Below, one piece after another: positions 9,048 to 17,889 of a DNA stretch of 64,000 nucleotides. Under the pieces are notes generated by a model. It ran no database searches. It was given only the letters and a program-made list of their open reading frames with translations, and was not told the DNA's origin. The position numbers and the translations under genes were made by a program. How positions within the stretch are numbered: position 1 is the stretch's first letter; every line of letters starts with the position of its first letter. Origin of the DNA: RUG11241 sp964560085 (GTDB lineage: Bacteria > Bacillota_I > Bacilli_A > RF39 > UBA660); contig CAZLKF010000001.1 of the NCBI GenBank assembly GCA_964560085.1, positions 62,001 to 126,000 on the forward strand. The letters run 5' to 3'.

Positions 9048-10020
9048 AATTCTCTCCTTCTTCTAACATACTAGTAATATATATTCCATAACCTTTTACG
9101 GGATTATCAATAACTACATGAGTAACAGCTCCGATTATATAATTGCCTTGAATGATTGGTGAGCCACTCATACCTTGGACAATACCATTTGTCTTGGACA
9201 GCAGTTTTTGATCTGTAATTTCAAATAAGATATTTTTTGTCGAATTATTATCAGACATTTTTATTATGTTGATATCAAATTCCTCGATTTTATTTTCGGA
9301 AATAACAGTTAGAATAGTTGCTTTACCTACTTTTATTTTTTGGGGATCCGCGACTGTATAAAGATTTTTTGTTGCAGATGATTCAGTATATTTGCCAAAT
9401 ACTCCTTTTTTAGTGTTTTCAAATACGGTTCCATAAATATTTTCACTATTAAAGCGAGCAATTTTCTCGCCAGGATAACCATTTGTACTTTTTACAATAT
9501 CTGTTACACTTGAACTAAAAATTGTACCTTTATTAGTAATAAAAACGTCATTAGTCGATTTTTCAACTATTTCGTGGCCTAGACAACCATAAATATTAGT
9601 ATTGGGATCAATATACGTCAGAGTACCAATTCCCATTATGCTATCTTTTACATATAGACCTGTTTTATAGAATCCATCCTCATAAGCAATGGTCAAATTT
9701 GTTAGAAATTTCTCTTTATTTCTTTCGTATTCAACAAGAACTTTTTGCTTATTCTGAACATTCTTTGTCATATCAGCAATATTATGAATTTTGTTCCCAT
9801 CGATAGAGATTATTTTGTCGCCAGTCTTTAAGCCAGCCGCCAAACCATAGTTTTGCCTGTTAATGGTATACGTACCAACAACAATGACTCCATCAGCATT
9901 AAGCTCAATTCCGATTGTTTCGCCACCTGCATAAATTTTTTCGGAGTATGCCATAATATTTAATGGATAAAGCATCAATATAAGAAGAAGAAAGGCAAAT
10001 GTTTTTTTAAAATTTTTCAT
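9046..10020 (-). CDS. spoIVB: SpoIVB-type serine peptidase (family S55) with PDZ domain
   Basis: A 324-residue secreted or membrane-tethered protease. An N-terminal hydrophobic segment (about 6-24) is followed by a PDZ domain (about 35-112) and the S55 peptidase domain, with the histidine motif YGCLGHE (His149) and the serine motif GIVQGMSGSPI at 279-289, then GAVTHV and GYGIYI, all hallmarks of Bacillus SpoIVB. In Bacillus this protein signals from the forespore by cleaving SpoIVFA to activate sigma-K; here the presence of sporulation is not shown. The neighbours are cell-surface genes and not the usual recN-spo0A pair, so its role may have changed. Confidence 0.9.
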   Translation of the reverse strand: MKNFKKTFAFLLLILMLYPLNIMAYSEKIYAGGETIGIELNADGVIVVGTYTINRQNYGLAAGLKTGDKIISIDGNKIHNIADMTKNVQNKQKVLVEYERNKEKFLTNLTIAYEDGFYKTGLYVKDSIMGIGTLTYIDPNTNIYGCLGHEIVEKSTNDVFITNKGTIFSSSVTDIVKSTNGYPGEKIARFNSENIYGTVFENTKKGVFGKYTESSATKNLYTVADPQKIKVGKATILTVISENKIEEFDINIIKMSDNNSTKNILFEITDQKLLSKTNGIVQGMSGSPIIQGNYIIGAVTHVVIDNPVKGYGIYITSMLEEGEN

Positions 10021-10083
10021 AAAACATCTCCTAATTACAGACTACATTATTATTATGTTGGCAAAAAAAAATAATATGAATGG

Positions 10084-10111
10084 AAAAAAAAGTAAGGATA
10101 TTATTCCTTAC
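10084..10111 (-). terminator. terminator after the leucine-rich-repeat gene
   Basis: GTAAGGA and TCCTTAC form the stem with a 6-base loop and a T tail on the minus strand. The stop codon at 10101-10103 lies inside the hairpin. Confidence 0.85.
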
Positions 10112-12029
10112 CTATTTTTTTACCACACATATAACATTTTTCATTCGTTAAAACATTTACTGTTCCACAATGTGGACATACGCGGCGAAATCTTATTGTT
10201 TTTTCTAAATATGCTTCGCTTTTTGTATAATCTTTAATTTGTTTTTCCGTTACTTCAATAGAATGTTCACCATCTGTAATTGTTGCTGTTTCTTCTGATG
10301 CTGAAGCAATAAGATCTTTTTTGTTTTTCTTTTTAGATACTTTTTTTGCTTTCACATTTCCTTTTTTCTTTCGATTATAACGAATAATCATAACAACACA
10401 CAAAACAATCAATAAAAGTAATGCAAATAATTCTAAAACGGCGATTATTGTTTTATTTAAATTGTCATTTTCTTTTGAAATATTAATTGAATATATTTTA
10501 GTTGTCCCATCTAAAGATGTAACTTTTATTTCAATTTTACTGCCATCTTTTAAATCGTTATTTCCGACTATTTCAACATTTGCTTGATCATCTGATGGTT
10601 CCGCATTTATTTTTAAAATTTTCAAGTCATAATCAACTTTTAAAACATAATTATCAACTTTTTTATCAAAATCAATTTTGTAATTTTCAATATCAAGAGT
10701 TTTTAAATAAACATCAGCAGTTGAAGTAATATCATCATTTCCTGCAGCTTTTTTTATAATATTAATTACATATACTTTTGTAGTCTTATCAGTACCTGTA
10801 ACTGTTATCTTAGCTTCATTGCTACCAACTATTAAAGGCTTAGGAACCTCAACTTTTACAGTGGCTGTCGGTTCTTTAGCGGTTGCTACAATTTCCAATT
10901 CTTCCACATTATTTTCAACTATAACTGTGTATGTTGTTTTGTCAGCAGCAAAATCAATAACATAATTTTTAACATCAATACTATCAAGATCATTATTTAC
11001 TACAGTCTTTACAACTGATAGTGTATAAGTTTTTAACACTTTTGTATCATGTAAAATCTTTAATTTATATCCATCGCTGATATTACCAGTTGTCACATAC
11101 TTGTTATTTGTATTATAAATCATAGCTTCACCATTAGTAATTTTTAAATTACTAATAATATTGCTAATTGAGCTTTCGTCAACAGAAATTGTTGCATTTG
11201 TTTCATCGATGTTATATTTTTCTGAAGTAATTTCTGAAACAATAACATTAAAAGCACAACTGTATACATTGTCTACACTCGTAGTAATTAGTACATTGCC
11301 ACTTTTTCTAGCTGTAACTAACCCTTTTTGATTAACTGTTGCAATATTGGCATCCTTTGTAGCCCAAGACGCAACTTGCCAATCCTGAACATTTGAATTC
11401 TCAGGAGAATTTGGCCAAGTAATCATCGGTTGAAGAGATATATTTGTATTATTATATAAATAATTAGTTGTTCCGACCAGATTAAGAGCTTTTAAATCCA
11501 TAATTTTGTTATTATTTGTTAAATCGATAGTTGTTAATTTATTATCATTAACGTTAAGTACTAATAAATTTTTATTGTTTGTCAAATCAATTTTCGTTAA
11601 ATCATTCCCATTTAAATATAAATTCTCTAAAGCGGTATTTTTACTTAAATCAATGCTCGTTAATTTATTGTTAGATAGAAGTAAATTAGTAACTTCTATG
11701 TTTTTGCTAAGATCTATAGTTTGAATATTATTGTCTGACAAATTTAAATCTTTTAAATTTTTTAAAAGTGAAATGCCTTCAACATTTTTGATATCATATG
11801 TCGTTTCATTACATTTCAAAACAGTAATTGATTCTAATTCATCGGTTGTTACTTTGTAAGTCAATGGATCACGATCGTAAACACTATTAAATCCATCAGT
11901 ATTCAATTTAATAATAATGCAATTGTAAAAATCATCATCCGTAAATGACGTATTAACAGGCGCCGCTGAAACTTTATTTAAAGATGCTATTAAAAATAAT
12001 AACAATAACACTCTTTTAATTCTTCTCAT
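10101..12029 (-). CDS. leucine-rich-repeat surface protein with cytoplasmic zinc ribbon
   Basis: A 642-residue type I membrane protein. Signal peptide 1-22; about six leucine-rich repeats of the form LxLSxNxLTxIDLSKN (about 75-190); a Big2 Ig-like domain (about 205-265); three cadherin-like beta-sandwich domains (about 275-530) of the kind also found in the cohesin-like protein at 46.2-47.3 kb; one membrane helix near 535-560; then a basic linker of lysines and a C-terminal zinc ribbon, CPHCGTVN followed by CYMCGKK. Surface proteins of this build normally end after the helix, so a metal-binding tail on the inside is odd and hints at signalling. No catalytic domain is seen. Confidence 0.85.
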   Translation of the reverse strand: MRRIKRVLLLLFLIASLNKVSAAPVNTSFTDDDFYNCIIIKLNTDGFNSVYDRDPLTYKVTTDELESITVLKCNETTYDIKNVEGISLLKNLKDLNLSDNNIQTIDLSKNIEVTNLLLSNNKLTSIDLSKNTALENLYLNGNDLTKIDLTNNKNLLVLNVNDNKLTTIDLTNNNKIMDLKALNLVGTTNYLYNNTNISLQPMITWPNSPENSNVQDWQVASWATKDANIATVNQKGLVTARKSGNVLITTSVDNVYSCAFNVIVSEITSEKYNIDETNATISVDESSISNIISNLKITNGEAMIYNTNNKYVTTGNISDGYKLKILHDTKVLKTYTLSVVKTVVNNDLDSIDVKNYVIDFAADKTTYTVIVENNVEELEIVATAKEPTATVKVEVPKPLIVGSNEAKITVTGTDKTTKVYVINIIKKAAGNDDITSTADVYLKTLDIENYKIDFDKKVDNYVLKVDYDLKILKINAEPSDDQANVEIVGNNDLKDGSKIEIKVTSLDGTTKIYSINISKENDNLNKTIIAVLELFALLLLIVLCVVMIIRYNRKKKGNVKAKKVSKKKNKKDLIASASEETATITDGEHSIEVTEKQIKDYTKSEAYLEKTIRFRRVCPHCGTVNVLTNEKCYMCGKKIGKE

Positions 12030-12166
12030 TATATTACCTCACATTAATTATATACTATCACATAAACAAAAGTTATTCAATAGAACATTTTTTTTGTTTA
12101 CATTTTAAATTGTATATTTATCTTAAAAATTAATCATAATATATTTGAATATTCGCAGGTATTCAT

Positions 12167-12197
12167 AAAAAAAGAAAGCGCTTAAATTTCGCTTTCT
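12167..12197 (-). terminator. terminator after pnp
   Basis: AGAAAGCG and CGCTTTCT form an 8-base-pair stem with a 9-base loop and T tail on the minus strand. The pnp stop codon at 12182 is in the loop. Confidence 0.85.
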
Positions 12198-14347
12198 TCT
12201 TTTGGTTTATTATCTTTAAAAACTTCTTTTCTTGAAAGATTTAATCTTCCTCTTTTATCATAGCCCATTGACTTTACTATTATTTCATCGCCAACTTTGA
12301 CAACGTCACTTGGCTTTTCTACTCTTTCTGTTGCTAATTGTGATACATGAACTAATCCTTCACAACCAGGCCAAATTTCAACAAAGCATCCGAAATCTTC
12401 AACTTTTACAACTTTTCCTGAGTAAATTTTACCGTCTTCAACTTCTCTTGCGATAGATTGAATCATCTCGGCTGTTTTCATAATTATTTCTTTATCAGTA
12501 TGATAAATAATAACACGACCATCATCTTCTAATTCAACTTTAACAGCATTGACATCATTTACTGTGGTAACATTGCTAGCATCACAAATAATTTTTGTAA
12601 TCATTTCGCCGCCTTTACCAATAACTTCCTTAATCTTATTAGGATTAATCGTGAAAATCATTGTCTTTGGAGCATATTGAGAAACTTCAGAGCGTGGCTC
12701 TTTTATCTCAGACTCCATAACATCTAAAATTTCCATACGTGCTTGTTTAGCTTGAGCTAAAGCTTCTTTCAATATTTCTTTTGTAATACCTTTTATTTTT
12801 ATATCCATTTGTAAAGAACAAATTCCTCGACGACTACCACCAACTTTAAAATCCATATCGCCAAGGTGATCTTCCATTCCTTGAATATCCGTTAAAATGG
12901 TGTAATCTTGACCATCAGCAGCAGTAATTAAACCCATTGCTATACCTGCAACTGGTGCTTTAATCGGAACTCCAGCAGCCATTAAACTCATACAACCAGC
13001 ACAGATTGTTGCTTGACTAGAAGAACCATTTGATTCTAATATTTCTGATACAACACGAACTGTGTACGGAAACTCATCTTCACTTGGCATTACTTGAGCT
13101 AAAGCTCTTTCACCCAAAGCACCATGACCAATTTCACGGCGACCAGGACTTCCATAACGACCAGTTTCGCCAACTGAGAAAGATGGAAAATTATAATGTA
13201 ACATGAATCTTTTTTCGGCTTCTAAACTTAGACCATCTAAAATTTGATGTTCATGTAATCCACCTAATGTTGTTACAGCTAAAGCTTGTGTTTCACCACG
13301 TGTAAACAAGGCTGATCCATGTGTTCTTGGAAGTAAGTCAATGGCAGTTGAAAGAGGTCTTATTTCTGTCATTGCTCGTCCATCAGCACGAACCTTTTCT
13401 TTTACAACAATTTGGCGGAATATATCATATTCAATTGATTCTAATACTAATTTTACTTTAGTAATCAAAACTTCTAATTCTTCTTTATCTAACGATTTAT
13501 TTTCATTTTCATATTTTTCTACTATTTCATTTTTGATAGCATCAATTGCATCATATTTTTCTTGTTTACCTTTTATACGCATTGCTTCATCTAGACGAGC
13601 TGCCGCTAATTCTTTTATTTCTGCACGCAACGCATCTTCAATTTCTAAATGCTCATATTCCATTTTTTCTTGACCAATTTCAGCAATTATTGTTTCCTCA
13701 AAAGCACATAATTCTTTAACTGCTTCATGACCAAAGATTAATGCCTCTAACATATCTTCCTCAGAAACTTCTTTTGCTCCTGCTTCGACCATATTAATTG
13801 CATTTTTTGTGCCCGCAACTGTTAAATCTATATCTGATTCTTCAAGCTCAGCTGGAGTTGGATTAATTACAAATTCTCCGTTAATACGGCCAACTTTAAC
13901 TCCAGCAATTGGACCATCAAAAGGAATTTTACTAATTGATGTTGCAAGAGATGATCCAAACATTGCTGTTAACTCTGGCGAATTATCAGTATCAACAGAA
14001 AGAATTGTATTAACTACTTGCACTTCATTGCGGAAATTTTCTGGAAATAAAGGACGCATTGGTCTATCAATCATGCGCGCTGCTAAAGTAGCTGCTTCAG
14101 TCGGACGTCCTTCTCTTTTTATAAATCCACCTGGTATTTTACCTACTGAGTACAATTTTTCTTGATATAAAACCATTAAAGGAAAAAAATCAGACAATAT
14201 ATTTGCTGTTTTTGAAACAACTGCTGTTGTTAATACTACTGTATCCCCATAACGAACAACTACTGAGCCATGAGCTTGTTTTGCAACTTCGCCATTTTCA
14301 ACAATTATTTTCCTTCCTCTAAAGTCATATTCAAATGTTTTTTTCAT
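12182..14347 (-). CDS. pnp: polyribonucleotide nucleotidyltransferase (PNPase)
   Basis: A 721-residue phosphorolytic 3'-5' exoribonuclease of RNA turnover, normally a trimer. Two RNase PH domains flank a helical domain; the second carries FTRGETQALAVTTLG, GSPGRREIGHGALGERAL and GMEDHLGDMDFKVGG, whose aspartates bind the catalytic metal. A KH domain (NPNKIKEVIGKGGEMI, near 560) and an S1 domain (GKVVKVEDFGCFVEI, near 630) follow, and the length is normal. An AGGAGG ribosome binding site precedes the ATG. It lies directly downstream of rpsO, as in most bacteria, but a terminator separates them, so it is expressed by readthrough or its own promoter. Confidence 0.98.
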   Translation of the reverse strand: MKKTFEYDFRGRKIIVENGEVAKQAHGSVVVRYGDTVVLTTAVVSKTANILSDFFPLMVLYQEKLYSVGKIPGGFIKREGRPTEAATLAARMIDRPMRPLFPENFRNEVQVVNTILSVDTDNSPELTAMFGSSLATSISKIPFDGPIAGVKVGRINGEFVINPTPAELEESDIDLTVAGTKNAINMVEAGAKEVSEEDMLEALIFGHEAVKELCAFEETIIAEIGQEKMEYEHLEIEDALRAEIKELAAARLDEAMRIKGKQEKYDAIDAIKNEIVEKYENENKSLDKEELEVLITKVKLVLESIEYDIFRQIVVKEKVRADGRAMTEIRPLSTAIDLLPRTHGSALFTRGETQALAVTTLGGLHEHQILDGLSLEAEKRFMLHYNFPSFSVGETGRYGSPGRREIGHGALGERALAQVMPSEDEFPYTVRVVSEILESNGSSSQATICAGCMSLMAAGVPIKAPVAGIAMGLITAADGQDYTILTDIQGMEDHLGDMDFKVGGSRRGICSLQMDIKIKGITKEILKEALAQAKQARMEILDVMESEIKEPRSEVSQYAPKTMIFTINPNKIKEVIGKGGEMITKIICDASNVTTVNDVNAVKVELEDDGRVIIYHTDKEIIMKTAEMIQSIAREVEDGKIYSGKVVKVEDFGCFVEIWPGCEGLVHVSQLATERVEKPSDVVKVGDEIIVKSMGYDKRGRLNLSRKEVFKDNKPKEESEI

Positions 14348-14365
14348 AAATTCCTCCTAATCCTT

Positions 14366-14391
14366 AAAAAAGCACTCGAAAAAGAGTGCTT
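14366..14391 (-). terminator. terminator between rpsO and pnp
   Basis: AAGCACTC and GAGTGCTT form an 8-base-pair stem with a 6-base loop, followed on the minus strand by T residues. It lies 12 bases after the rpsO stop and before the pnp ribosome binding site, so it can set the ratio of S15 to PNPase. Confidence 0.88.
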
Positions 14392-14403
14392 ACCATATAT
14401 ATG

Positions 14404-14673
14404 TTATTTTCTGATGCCTAATTTCTTAATTACATCACGATATCTTTTAACATCTTCTTTTAATAAGTAATTAAGTAAACTACGACGTTGGCCAACTTTC
14501 TTTAAAAGTCCACGACGTGAATGAAAATCATGTGCATGTACTTTTAAATGTTCTGTTAACTGATTAATTTCTTCTGTAAGAATTGCAACTTGAATTTCAG
14601 TTGAACCAGTATCTTTGTCATTTCTGGCATACTTTTTAACAATATTTTGTTTTTCTTCTTTTGTTAAAGCCAT
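14404..14673 (-). CDS. rpsO: 30S ribosomal protein S15
   Basis: An 89-residue ribosomal protein that binds 16S rRNA in the central domain of the small subunit. The sequence MALTKEEKQNIVKKYARN, the HLKVHAHDFHSRRGLLKKVGQRR segment (RNA-binding surface) and the ending YRDVIKKLGIRK are characteristic, and the length equals the family norm. The frame extends upstream to 14763, but the ATG at 14673 has a GAAAGGAG ribosome binding site and gives the standard N-terminus. It is followed by a terminator and pnp, the usual order. Confidence 0.98.
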   Translation of the reverse strand: MALTKEEKQNIVKKYARNDKDTGSTEIQVAILTEEINQLTEHLKVHAHDFHSRRGLLKKVGQRRSLLNYLLKEDVKRYRDVIKKLGIRK

Positions 14674-14785
14674 TTTAATTTCTCCTTTCAATATAATTCG
14701 CTTATTCCTAGAAAAAAGCTGAGATTTCTTAATTCCACGCATAAGTACATGATAATAATACACTATTTTCTGTTGTTTTGCAAGT

Positions 14786-15643
14786 CTAAAACAAATATTT
14801 CCACATTTTTAAGATATTATTATCATTTTTATAAATCGCGACAATTTTCTTATTATAAGCAAATGCAATTAGATCATGCTCATATTCATTTGGCAATGTT
14901 TGCCCATTTTTTATTTTAAATAATAAATTATCATCAACTTCAACTGTAGTTAGGTTTTTAAGGCAATCATTGATATCTATAAATTCATACTTATCATTTA
15001 TAATTTCTTCAATAGTATATGCTTGATTTATTTGAAACTCTCCTTGAGCAATTCTTCTTAAAGATGTCATTGTACCAAATGTATTCAATTTACTAGCAAT
15101 ATCGTTTACTAAGGCGCGAATATATGTGCCCTTACTAACTTCACATCTGATTTTAAAATGTGTTTTATTATTAATGTATGTAACATCATCAATTAATTCG
15201 ATACTTTTAATTTCAACATTGCGTTTTGGTAATTCAACTACTTCATTACTTCTAGCGTATTCATATAGTTTTCGACCCTTTATTTTAACTGCTGAAAATA
15301 TGGGAACAGTTTGCTCGTATGATCCAATCATCGATTTTAATGTTTCTACCAATTGATTTTTATCAATATGAACACTTTCTTCTTTTAAAACCTGACCACT
15401 TATATCTAATGTGTTTGTTAAAGTTCCAAGTTCAACATCTGCTTCATATGTTTTATTATAAGAGGTCACAATCTCCACTAATGAAGTATATTTGCCAATT
15501 AAAACTACTAATATTCCTGTTGCAAGTGGATCAAGAGTCCCAGTATGCCCAATTTTTTTTGTTTTAAATTTTTTGCATAATATATTCACAATATCACGAC
15601 TAGTACATCCACTATTTTTATCTACAACTAAAATACCATCCAT
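14786..15643 (-). CDS. truB: tRNA pseudouridine(55) synthase
   Basis: A 285-residue enzyme that converts U55 of the tRNA T-loop to pseudouridine. The catalytic motif GHTGTLDPLATGIL supplies the essential aspartate (Asp43), and KIKGRKLYEYAR and CSKGTYIR-like CEVSKGTYIRALV are present. The C-terminal tail is shorter than in E. coli but usual for Firmicutes. Its own extended -10 promoter lies 15 bases upstream, so it appears to start the truB-rpsO-pnp group; ribF, often beside it, is absent from this window. Confidence 0.96.
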   Translation of the reverse strand: MDGILVVDKNSGCTSRDIVNILCKKFKTKKIGHTGTLDPLATGILVVLIGKYTSLVEIVTSYNKTYEADVELGTLTNTLDISGQVLKEESVHIDKNQLVETLKSMIGSYEQTVPIFSAVKIKGRKLYEYARSNEVVELPKRNVEIKSIELIDDVTYINNKTHFKIRCEVSKGTYIRALVNDIASKLNTFGTMTSLRRIAQGEFQINQAYTIEEIINDKYEFIDINDCLKNLTTVEVDDNLLFKIKNGQTLPNEYEHDLIAFAYNKKIVAIYKNDNNILKMWKYLF

Positions 15644-15658
15644 AATTTCACCAATTAA

Positions 15659-15667
15659 ATTATAACA
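15659..15667 (-). promoter_or_regulatory. extended -10 promoter for truB
   Basis: TGTTATAAT on the minus strand, 15 bases before the truB ATG, with GGTGA between. It abuts the terminator of the gene upstream. Confidence 0.6.
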
Positions 15668-15693
15668 AAAAAAGGTAGAATTTTCTACCTTTT
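15666..15693 (-). terminator. terminator after the 467-residue gene
   Basis: AAAAGGTAG and CTACCTTTT pair around a 6-base loop, with a T tail on the minus strand. It sits between the stop at 15710 and the truB promoter. Confidence 0.85.
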
Positions 15694-15709
15694 ATTATCT
15701 TTATAAATA

Positions 15710-17113
15710 TTATCCAAGAGTTTTTACGTATGATTTTTCTTGAGAAGTTGTTCTTGGTAATCTTTTTGAAAATTCAACAGTTTTTTGTAATTCTAAACTT
15801 TGAATTTGTCTTTGCATTTCTTCTGAAGTCATTAAACCTTGTTCAACCATTCTCTTCATTTCAATTTCTTCTCTACGAATTAAATACATCATATCATACA
15901 TGTTAACATCAGATAAGACTTCTAATTCGCGATTATAAGCAATAGCTTGCTTTGCATCTTCGGATAATAAAGTTGTATCATTATTTTTGATTAAACACTT
16001 TAATAACTCATCAGCATTGACAGCTTGCATGAAACAATCATCATTACTAAGACCAGTAAATTCATTTGGATTAAGTAAGAAATAAATAGCTTCTATTTCT
16101 TCTTGACGAGCAGCATATCCATATGAATTTGCAGTTTGAGCAATATCATCATATGTATATGATCCATAATTTACGTATGGTGCTTGTGTTGGTGTTCCAT
16201 AATTTATGTATGGAGCTTGTGTTGGTGTTCCATAATTTACATATGGTGTTGATTTTGGAGTTTGCATACTAACTGTTTGATTAGGTTTTGCTCCACCATT
16301 CTTAACCAATTTTGCAATACCATGGCCACCAGCAGCAAGTGTTACAACAGCTGTTAAATATAACAAAAATTTCTTTAACTTACTTGTGTTTTTTGGTTTT
16401 TCTGAAGTACCATATTTTTTGCTATATCTTTTAAGTTGTTCTTTAACAATAGCTAATTTCTTACAATTATCTAAATACTTCATACAATTAGCTTTTGCTG
16501 CAGGATCAGCTAGATTAATATTTGTATTTTCAAAAATACAAATTTCACTTTCTAAAGTTGCTTTATCATTTTCTAACTTTGTTGCAATATCACTTTTTTT
16601 CAAGTTTTTAGCTTTAACTAATTTAGCTTCTAATTCACTTTTATCGTGATCATAAGTAGTAGTTAATGTTCTCTTCTGACTTCTTTTTTGATTAGCTGTT
16701 AATGAAGCATTTCCATCAACGGCAGCAATACTAGCATTATATGCAGTTTCCAAAGCAGCTAGATCAGCATTAGCTTTTGTTATTTCATTTGCTTTATAAC
16801 TTTCAAAGTCAAATTCAACCTTACTAATCTCAGCTTGTCTTTTTAACATTTCTTTTAATATAGGTGATATTTTATTTTTACCTGTCTTAACTAATTTTTT
16901 ATCAGTTTCGACTTCAAATGCCGGAACTGAACCAGACACACTTACAGCTGGCGTTACTGATTCATCAATCATTTTAACTTCAGCGATTGGTCCGCATCCA
17001 GTGTATGTTTCTTTTCCACTTGTTGCTCTTAATTTCTCTAAAACTGTTCCTATATCAGTAAAATTTTTTAATTTTGTTGGTCCTGGACTTACCCATTTAA
17101 AATTCATTTCCAT
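15710..17113 (-). CDS. hypothetical coiled-coil membrane protein with YGTPTQAPYxN repeats
   Basis: I do not recognise this 467-residue protein. Residues 1-90 are low in hydrophobics; about 90-240 is charged and helical, likely coiled coil; one membrane helix lies near 250-275 (FLLYLTAVVTLAAGGHGIAK); then a short repeat region near 290-318 with two and a half copies of an 11-residue unit; and a C-terminal helical domain of about 145 residues rich in Glu, Met and Gln. With no signal peptide, orientation is uncertain. It has a consensus promoter, a G-rich ribosome binding site and a terminator, so it is a single-gene transcript. Confidence 0.75.
   Translation of the reverse strand: MEMNFKWVSPGPTKLKNFTDIGTVLEKLRATSGKETYTGCGPIAEVKMIDESVTPAVSVSGSVPAFEVETDKKLVKTGKNKISPILKEMLKRQAEISKVEFDFESYKANEITKANADLAALETAYNASIAAVDGNASLTANQKRSQKRTLTTTYDHDKSELEAKLVKAKNLKKSDIATKLENDKATLESEICIFENTNINLADPAAKANCMKYLDNCKKLAIVKEQLKRYSKKYGTSEKPKNTSKLKKFLLYLTAVVTLAAGGHGIAKLVKNGGAKPNQTVSMQTPKSTPYVNYGTPTQAPYINYGTPTQAPYVNYGSYTYDDIAQTANSYGYAARQEEIEAIYFLLNPNEFTGLSNDDCFMQAVNADELLKCLIKNNDTTLLSEDAKQAIAYNRELEVLSDVNMYDMMYLIRREEIEMKRMVEQGLMTSEEMQRQIQSLELQKTVEFSKRLPRTTSQEKSYVKTLG
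16164..16258 (-). repeat. 33-base coding tandem repeat
   Basis: Two full 33-base copies (16164-16196 and 16197-16229) and most of a third start with CCATAATTTA on the plus strand and differ at a few positions. They encode the 11-residue unit YGTPTQAPYxN inside the 467-residue protein, after its membrane helix. Variation is mostly synonymous or conservative (Val/Ile). Confidence 0.85.
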
Positions 17114-17142
17114 ATTATTTCCCCCTTTTGAATATGTGCTAT

Positions 17143-17170
17143 ATTATAGCATAGTTTTTAATTTTGTCAA
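17143..17170 (-). promoter_or_regulatory. consensus sigma-A promoter for the 467-residue gene
   Basis: On the minus strand TTGACA (17165-17170) and TATAAT (17143-17148) are separated by 16 bases, with TG extending the -10 box. The AAAAGGGGG ribosome binding site and the ATG at 17113 follow about 30 bases downstream. Confidence 0.85.
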
Positions 17171-17176
17171 ATTGAG

Positions 17177-17203
17177 AAAAAATAACTTATTACAAGTTAT
17201 TTT
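17177..17203 (-). terminator. terminator after the 224-residue gene
   Basis: AAAATAACTT and AAGTTATTTT form a 10-base-pair stem with a 5-base loop and T tail on the minus strand. The stop codon at 17197 lies in the hairpin. Confidence 0.75.
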
Positions 17204-17871
17204 TGTTTACAATGTTCTCCATTAATACTGTCCATATACAATGTTACATCGCCATTTTTACGATATACCATATATAAATCATCTAAAGCTTGCACATAAT
17301 TTTCATCCAAACTATATGCATGAGCTAAAGCATTTACATAGCAGACATCTGAAAACAAAGCTCTTTTACCACCAACACTTAGAAGTGCTGTAGAAATTTC
17401 TTTATCTTCGCCTCTAAATATATATATTAAACGGCCAAGAACATCAAGATTGGTTGGTTCTTTAGAAAATTGTTCAACCAATTTAGCAACATTTTCCAAT
17501 AATGCTAATTCAGTAGGATCATCCATATATAATGTACCCATTGATAAATACTTAAAATTTTCTGGATCACTAAATAAATTATTGATGTTTTGATTTATAA
17601 CATTCTCACTCATTTGATTGAAACTTGTAAGAACATGTTCAGGATTAACTCCTATACAATCGTTAGTAGGATTATCTGATTCAATAACGTCTTCAATATT
17701 TATAACATAATCTGCACAATTACTATCCTTTAATTCATAGACAATATCAGTTGAGTTTAATTTTTCATTTGCTTTTTCTGTATCAGCTTTGGCAGCTTTT
17801 GCACCACCTATTAAAACAAAACCAGCTAAAAGCATTGATGCTAATCTCTTGTTAATTTTTAAATTCTTCAT
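17197..17871 (-). CDS. secreted hypothetical protein
   Basis: A 224-residue protein with a clear signal peptide (basic KNLKINKR, hydrophobic core, cleavage near AKA-AKAD at about residue 28). The mature part is acidic, has three or four cysteines and no membrane helix or known motif; I do not recognise it. It starts 19 bases after the stop of the Cys-rich repeat gene and shares that gene's unusual AAAAGGGGGAAAA ribosome binding site, so the two form an operon. Release into the medium or wall seems likely. Confidence 0.75.
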   Translation of the reverse strand: MKNLKINKRLASMLLAGFVLIGGAKAAKADTEKANEKLNSTDIVYELKDSNCADYVINIEDVIESDNPTNDCIGVNPEHVLTSFNQMSENVINQNINNLFSDPENFKYLSMGTLYMDDPTELALLENVAKLVEQFSKEPTNLDVLGRLIYIFRGEDKEISTALLSVGGKRALFSDVCYVNALAHAYSLDENYVQALDDLYMVYRKNGDVTLYMDSINGEHCKQK

Positions 17872-17889
17872 AAATTTTCCCCCTTTTAA

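Noticed and set aside
13341..14165. Plus-strand frames of 110 and 118 codons
   Set aside because: They lie wholly inside pnp, which is highly conserved on the other strand, and have no ribosome binding site.
16164..16258. Tandem repeat as a CRISPR array
   Set aside because: The units are directly joined without spacers and encode an in-frame peptide repeat.
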